NCBI RefSeq assembly: GCF_014378415.1
Contig: NZ_JACMNS010000171.1
Span: 1 to 45,991 of the forward strand
Direction of reading: 5' to 3'
DNA from: Aquabacterium sp.
GTDB taxonomy: Bacteria > Pseudomonadota > Gammaproteobacteria > Burkholderiales > Burkholderiaceae_C
Length of the DNA: 45,991 nucleotides
Part shown: in pieces, positions 39,474 to 45,991 of the stretch
Position numbering within the stretch: position 1 is the first letter of the stretch
Layout of the letters: every line of letters begins with the position of its first letter
The notes under the pieces: generated by a model
Database searches by the model: none
What the model saw: the letters and a program-made list of their open reading frames with translations, nothing else
Told to the model about the DNA's origin: nothing
Program-made: the position numbers and the translations under genes

Positions 39474-39710
39474 ATGCATGGCAGCGCGATTTGGCAAGAC
39501 TTGGTGGCCCTCGGCATCGTGCTCACGGCGGCGGCCTACCTGGGCCGGCGCTGGTGGCCCACCTTGGCCAGCTTGTTGGGCCTGAAAACCACCCCCGCTG
39601 CGGCCAAAGCAGCCTGCGGCCAAGCCAATGGTGCCTGCCAGCAATGTGGCTCGTCGGGCGCCGCGCCCCAGCGAGACCACCGCATCAAGATCGTGCGGCC
39701 ACGCCAATAA
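39474..39710 (+). CDS. FeoB-associated Cys-rich small membrane protein
   Basis: N-terminal TM and Cys-rich tail CGQANGACQQCGSSG, immediately after feoB. Confidence 0.7.
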   Translation: MHGSAIWQDLVALGIVLTAAAYLGRRWWPTLASLLGLKTTPAAAKAACGQANGACQQCGSSGAAPQRDHRIKIVRPRQ

Positions 39711-39727
39711 CCACGGTGGCCCCATGA

Positions 39728-39770
39728 CACCCCCCCGCCTTAGGGGTGCGCACCCCTTGCAATGGGGGTG
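39728..39770. other. Four-arm alternating inverted repeats (potential mutually exclusive hairpins)
   Basis: CACCCC(39728)-GGGGTG(39743)-CACCCC(39751)-GGGGTG(39765); central 16-bp palindrome AGGGGTGCGCACCCCT. Confidence 0.55.
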
Positions 39771-39835
39771 ACAGGATGACAAATTGAGACCTACACTTGG
39801 CCTCAATAACTTCATATCAGGTTTTCTACCAATCT

Positions 39836-40036
39836 ATGCGTCCCTTGTTTGCCATCGCACCACTGGCTCTGGCGTTTGTCCTCCTGGGACCGACCACGAC
39901 AGAAGCCTCGTCCGCCGCCAGCCCCTCGCTGGTCGCGAAGGTGTGGCACCTGGTGTTTGACCGCGAAGGCAGCCCTGCCCAAGTTAAACCCGCCGGCAAC
40001 CTGACCACCGCCACCACCGCGACCCTGGCCCAGTAG
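39836..40036 (+). CDS. Hypothetical small secreted protein (66 aa)
   Basis: MRPLFAIAPLALAFVLLGPTTTEASSAASP..., signal-peptide-like N-terminus. Confidence 0.5.
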   Translation: MRPLFAIAPLALAFVLLGPTTTEASSAASPSLVAKVWHLVFDREGSPAQVKPAGNLTTATTATLAQ

Positions 40037-40072
40037 CCCCCAACAGGCCAACTTGGCATTACACTGGCCACT

Positions 40073-40179
40073 GCTCCGGGGTGTGCCTCGCGATGAATCC
40101 TTGTTCATCGTGTTGCGCTGAGATGGTCAACGACCGAACCCGCTGAACTTGATCCGGCTCATACCGGCGAAAGAAGAGC
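40073..40179 (+). ncRNA. TPP riboswitch (thi box) upstream of thiC
   Basis: CCGGGGTGTGCC...GCGCTGAGATGG...GAACCCGCTGAACTTGATCCGGCTCATACCGGCGAAAGAAGAGC match THI-box core; P1 arms GCTC/GAGC. Confidence 0.93.
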
Positions 40180-40226
40180 TGTACCTGATGGGGACCTCCT
40201 CCTGCCAATGGCACGGTCCCGGCTGA

Positions 40227-42233
<2,007 letters not shown>

Positions 42234-42248
42234 GCGAGCGCGAGCGCC

Positions 42249-43310
42249 ATGCAAAGCATGAACATCGGCATCGCGGGCGCGGGCTTGCTGGGCCGCCTGG
42301 TGGCTTGGACGCTGGCGCACGCGGGCCACCGCGTCAGCGTCTTCGACCCGGCTGCTGGCCCCGAACCCCGCTTTGACGGGCGGGGCGCGGCAGGCTTCAC
42401 GGCGGCGGGCATGCTCAGCCCGATGGCCGAACGCGAAACCGCCGAGGCCGATGTGGCCCACCGCGGCTGGCAGTCGATTGAACGCTGGCAAGAGATCACC
42501 GACCGACTGAGCCAGGCCAGCCCCGGCGTCCCCAAGCTTTTTGTACGGCAAGGCAGCTTGTTGGTGGCCCATGGCAGCGACCAGGGCGCGGCACGCAGGG
42601 TGCTGGCCCGCCTGGTGGATGGCTCTGAACCGAGCGCTGAGGCGCAACCCCAGGCGCTGGATGCGGCGGCCCTCGCCCAGCTTGAGCCCTCGCTGCACGG
42701 CACCTTGGGCCGATTGCACGCCTGGCTGCTGGCGGGCGAGGCCCACATCGACACCGTGCGCACCTTGCTGCGCCTGCACGACGACGCGCCCGCTGTGCAG
42801 TGGCACTGGGCGCAAGCCGTGCAACACATTCAGCCTGGCCAATTGGATGGCCGCCCCTACGACTGGGTGTTTGACCTGCGTGGCGTGGGCGCCAAGGCCA
42901 GTTGCGCGGTGCGCGGTGTGCGCGGCGAGATGGTCTGGCTGCACGCGCCCGGCCTGGGCCTGAATCGCCCGGTGCGCTTGCTGCACCCGCGTCACCGCGT
43001 CTACGTGGTGCCCCGCCCAGACGATGTGGTGCTGGTGGGCGCCAGCGAGATCGAGACCGAAGACCGCTCGCCCATGTCGCTGCGCAGCGCGGTCGAGTTG
43101 ATGGCCGCCGCCCACAGCGTGCTGCCCGCCCTGGCCGAAAGCCGCATCCTGCGCATGGACACCAACCTGCGCCCCGCCCTGCCCGACCACCGGCCGCAAT
43201 GCCATGTCGAGCCCGGCCTGGTGCGCATCAACGGCCTGTACCGCCACGGCTGGCTGCTGGCGCCATCGCTGGTGGACGAGGCCCTGGGCCAGATTGGACT
43301 GCTGACATGA
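42249..43310 (+). CDS. thiO: FAD-dependent oxidoreductase / glycine oxidase ThiO
   Basis: MNIGIAGAGLLGRLVAWTLAHAGHRVSVFD dinucleotide fold; position between thiC and thiS. Confidence 0.88.
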   Translation: MQSMNIGIAGAGLLGRLVAWTLAHAGHRVSVFDPAAGPEPRFDGRGAAGFTAAGMLSPMAERETAEADVAHRGWQSIERWQEITDRLSQASPGVPKLFVRQGSLLVAHGSDQGAARRVLARLVDGSEPSAEAQPQALDAAALAQLEPSLHGTLGRLHAWLLAGEAHIDTVRTLLRLHDDAPAVQWHWAQAVQHIQPGQLDGRPYDWVFDLRGVGAKASCAVRGVRGEMVWLHAPGLGLNRPVRLLHPRHRVYVVPRPDDVVLVGASEIETEDRSPMSLRSAVELMAAAHSVLPALAESRILRMDTNLRPALPDHRPQCHVEPGLVRINGLYRHGWLLAPSLVDEALGQIGLLT

Positions 43311-43528
43311 GCTTCATCACCGTTCACACCGACCAGGGCGCCCAACAGTTGCCCCTGGGCAGCACCGTGGCCGATCTGCTGGCCCACCTGCACCAGGCCA
43401 GAGGCCTGGACGACACCGCCGTGGCCACCGCCGTCAATGGCGAGTTCGTGGCGCGCAGCCAACGCGCTCAACACACCTTGCACAATGGCGACGCCGTGCT
43501 GTGCTTCAGTGCCATCACAGGAGGTTAA
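43307..43528 (+). CDS. thiS: Sulfur carrier protein ThiS
   Basis: MSFITVHTDQGAQQLPLGSTVADLLAHL...GDAVLCFSAITGG (C-terminal GG); ATGA overlap with thiO. Confidence 0.92.
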   Translation: MSFITVHTDQGAQQLPLGSTVADLLAHLHQARGLDDTAVATAVNGEFVARSQRAQHTLHNGDAVLCFSAITGG

Positions 43529-43530
43529 AG

Positions 43531-44349
43531 ATGCAAACCCCACGCTTTGGCCATGAGGCATGGCACATCGGCGACACACTGCTGACCAGCCGCTTCCTGC
43601 TCGGCACCGCCGGCTACCCCTCACCCCAAGTCTTGCGCGAGGCCATCATCGCCAGCGGCAGCCAGGTGCTGACCCTGGGCCTCAAGCGCACGCTGGCCGT
43701 GCCCGGTGGCGGCGACAACGGCTTCGTCGACATCATCCGCACCACCGCCCGCGAGCAAGGCGCCCACCTGCTGCCCAACACCGCCGGTTGCCGCAGCGCC
43801 CGCGAGGCCATCACCCTGGCCCACATGGCCCGCGAACTGCTCGGCACCCATTGGATCAAGCTTGAAGTGGTGGGCGACGAACAGACCTTGCAGCCCGACC
43901 CGTTTGAGCTGGTCGATGCCGCCCGCCAACTGGTCAGCGATGGCTTCGAGGTGCTGCCCTATTGCACCGACGATTTGGTCACCTGCCAGCGCCTGGTCGA
44001 TGCCGGCTGCAAGGTGCTGATGCCCTGGGGCGCCCCCATCGGCTCGGGCCTGGGCCTGCTCAATCCCTGGGCCTTGCGGACCTTGCGCGCGCGCCTGCCC
44101 CACACCACCTTGATCGTTGATGCGGGCTTGGGGGCCCCCTCACACGCCACGGCCGCCATGGAGCTGGGCATGGACGCCGTTCTGCTGAACTCGGCCGTGT
44201 CGCAGTCGGGCCACCCGGTGCGCATGGCCACGGCGTTTGGCCACGCGGTGCAGGCCGGGCGCATCGGTTTTGAGGCCGGACTGATGCCCTACAGCGACGT
44301 GGCCGTGGCCACCACGCCCGTGGGCGGCCAACCCTTCGTGCTCTTGTGA
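43531..44349 (+). CDS. thiG: Thiazole synthase ThiG
   Basis: RBS GGAGG; LGTAGYPSPQVLREAI, LPNTAGCRSAREAI, LMPWGAPIGSGLGLLNP, VLLNSAVSQS. Confidence 0.96.
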   Translation: MQTPRFGHEAWHIGDTLLTSRFLLGTAGYPSPQVLREAIIASGSQVLTLGLKRTLAVPGGGDNGFVDIIRTTAREQGAHLLPNTAGCRSAREAITLAHMARELLGTHWIKLEVVGDEQTLQPDPFELVDAARQLVSDGFEVLPYCTDDLVTCQRLVDAGCKVLMPWGAPIGSGLGLLNPWALRTLRARLPHTTLIVDAGLGAPSHATAAMELGMDAVLLNSAVSQSGHPVRMATAFGHAVQAGRIGFEAGLMPYSDVAVATTPVGGQPFVLL

Positions 44350-45991
44350 TGACAGCAACGAGCCGCCTTCCCATCCTCTGGAGCATCGCCGGCCACGACA
44401 GCGGCGGCGGCGCCGGCCTGAGTGCCGACCAGCGCGCGGCCGATGCCATGGGCGTGCACCTGTGCCCGGTGGTCGCGGCCGTGACGGCGCAGAACTCACA
44501 AGGCGTGCAGGCCGTGGTCCCCATCGATGCGAGCACCCTGGAGGCCCAACTCGCCGCGCTGGCGCTGGACCTGCCGCCACGCGCCATCAAGACAGGCCTG
44601 CTGGGCAGCGTGGCCGCCATCAAAGCCGTGGCACGCTGGGTCGATCATTTTCGGGCGGCCACACCAACTGGCGAAGACCCGCATCGGCAACTGGCCTTGG
44701 TCATCGATCCGGTGCTGGGTGCCTCGGCGGGCGGTGCCGCCTTTGCCGATCCGGCCGTGCTGGGCGCCTACCGCAAGCTGTTGATCCCCCGGGCCACGGT
44801 GATCACACCCAATCGCCTGGAAGCGGCGCGTTTGCTGGCCTGGCCTCAAGCCAGCCATGCCCTGGACCAGGGCTTGTTGCCCGAGATGGCCCGCCAGCTT
44901 CAACAGATGGGCGCACGTGGTGTCGTCATCACGGGTGGCGATGGCGCCTCGGCCTGGTGCACATCAACGACAGCCCATGCGCTCGATTGGCTGCTGACCC
45001 CGCACGCCAGCGGCTGGTTGACGGCGCCCCGGGTCGACACCTTCCACACGCATGGCACGGGCTGCACGTTCGCCAGCGGTGTGGCGGCCGCACTGGCCCT
45101 GGGCCATGTCGAAGCCGATGCGGTGGTGCTGGCCAAGATGCTGACGCACCACGCCTTGAGCCACAGCCACGCGGCGGGACCAGGCCCCGGACCAGTCATG
45201 GCCGGGTCGGGCTTCGCCACCGGCCCCGCCCACGGCGGAGCACCCCTGCCCTGCCTGGGCCTGGGCGAGGACTTGCCATGGCGACTCACGCAGCCCGCTG
45301 GCGATGGCCTGTTCCAGCGGTTCACCCCGCCTGCTGACGGGCTGTACGGGATCGTGCCCACCGCTGCCAGAATTCACGACGCGCTGCAAGCCGGCTGGCG
45401 TTGCCTGCAATTGCGGCACAAACCCGCAGAAGGATTGCACAAGCACCTGAACGACAGCGTTCAAGCATGCTCACGCTTCAATGCCCAGTTGTTCGTCAAC
45501 GACCACTGGCGCGAGGCACTCGCGCTGAGCACCGCCAGCCAGCCCCCGCTGGGCCTGCACCTGGGGCAGGAAGACCTGCTCCGAATGAGCGCCGATGACC
45601 ATGCGTTGCTGCTCTCGGCTCGCCACCGCATCATGTTGGGCCTGAGCTCACACAGCCTGTGGGAGCTGGCGCGCGCGGCGGGCTGCGCGCCCAGCTACAT
45701 CGCCTGCGGACCGGTTCAGGCCACCACCACCAAAGACATGCCCTGGCGGCCGCAAGGCACCGATAACCTGCAATGGTGGATAACTCACAGCCCTGCCCCC
45801 GTGGTCGCCATTGGTGGGCTATTAACCCCTGCGGACGTCCAGCGCTTTGCCGCCAACCAGCCCGCCGCGCTGTGCGTGGTCAGGGGCATGGGCGAGCACC
45901 ATGACGACATGGCGCAGACCCTTGAGGCCCTGCGCCATGCCGTGACGGCGGGGCAGCTTGAGGCCCAGGAGCGCATCCCTGCGCCCCTGCC
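44349..45991 (+). CDS. thiD-thiE: ThiD-ThiE fusion (HMP-P kinase + thiamine-phosphate synthase), open at right window edge
   Basis: TGATG overlap with thiG; ThiD: WSIAGHDSGGGAGLSADQRA, HGTGCTFASGVAAALA; ThiE: GIVPTAARIHDALQAGWRCLQLRHKP, LFVNDHWREALAL, GLHLGQEDLL, YIACGPVQATTTKDMPW, VVAIGGLLTPADV; absent from the ORF track. Confidence 0.9.
   Translation, partial: MTATSRLPILWSIAGHDSGGGAGLSADQRAADAMGVHLCPVVAAVTAQNSQGVQAVVPIDASTLEAQLAALALDLPPRAIKTGLLGSVAAIKAVARWVDHFRAATPTGEDPHRQLALVIDPVLGASAGGAAFADPAVLGAYRKLLIPRATVITPNRLEAARLLAWPQASHALDQGLLPEMARQLQQMGARGVVITGGDGASAWCTSTTAHALDWLLTPHASGWLTAPRVDTFHTHGTGCTFASGVAAALALGHVEADAVVLAKMLTHHALSHSHAAGPGPGPVMAGSGFATGPAHGGAPLPCLGLGEDLPWRLTQPAGDGLFQRFTPPADGLYGIVPTAARIHDALQAGWRCLQLRHKPAEGLHKHLNDSVQACSRFNAQLFVNDHWREALALSTASQPPLGLHLGQEDLLRMSADDHALLLSARHRIMLGLSSHSLWELARAAGCAPSYIACGPVQATTTKDMPWRPQGTDNLQWWITHSPAPVVAIGGLLTPADVQRFAANQPAALCVVRGMGEHHDDMAQTLEALRHAVTAGQLEAQERIPAPL

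Noticed and set aside
44462-45337. 291-aa plus-strand ORF in the thiD region
   Set aside because: Out of frame with the clear ThiD-ThiE reading frame starting at 44349

Overview
GC-rich window, probably a Burkholderiales-type betaproteobacterium (inferred from gene content and order, not proven). Left part (1-14.5 kb, minus strand): a division/cell-wall (dcw) cluster read mraZ-rsmH-ftsL-ftsI-murE/murF fusion-mraY-murD-ftsW-murG-murC-ddlB-ftsQ(partial). Middle (14.9-28.9 kb): secreted lipase, two tandem GGDEF proteins, hybrid histidine kinase, bifunctional PBP, esterase-like lipoprotein, MaoC-like dehydratase with a thiolase remnant, CDF transporter, MtfA-like peptidase, pirin. Next (29-37 kb): an envelope/stress island with an OmpA-like protein, 3-hydroxybutyrate dehydrogenase, two BON + DUF1328 modules, a YqjD/YqjE/YqjK-like trio, a Cys-repeat periplasmic protein, and a CHASE3-type histidine kinase with a NarL/FixJ regulator and a stand-alone receiver. 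Right part: feoA-feoB-Cys-rich membrane protein with a Fur-box-like site, then a TPP riboswitch and thiC-thiO-thiS-thiG-thiD/thiE (fusion runs off the window and is absent from the ORF track). The most interesting signal not explained by gene annotation is a recurrent intergenic motif, CTGTAGG-N6-CCTAC, in front of several genes around the two-component system; it suggests an uncharacterised local regulon. No CRISPR array, rRNA, tRNA or transposase was recognised.
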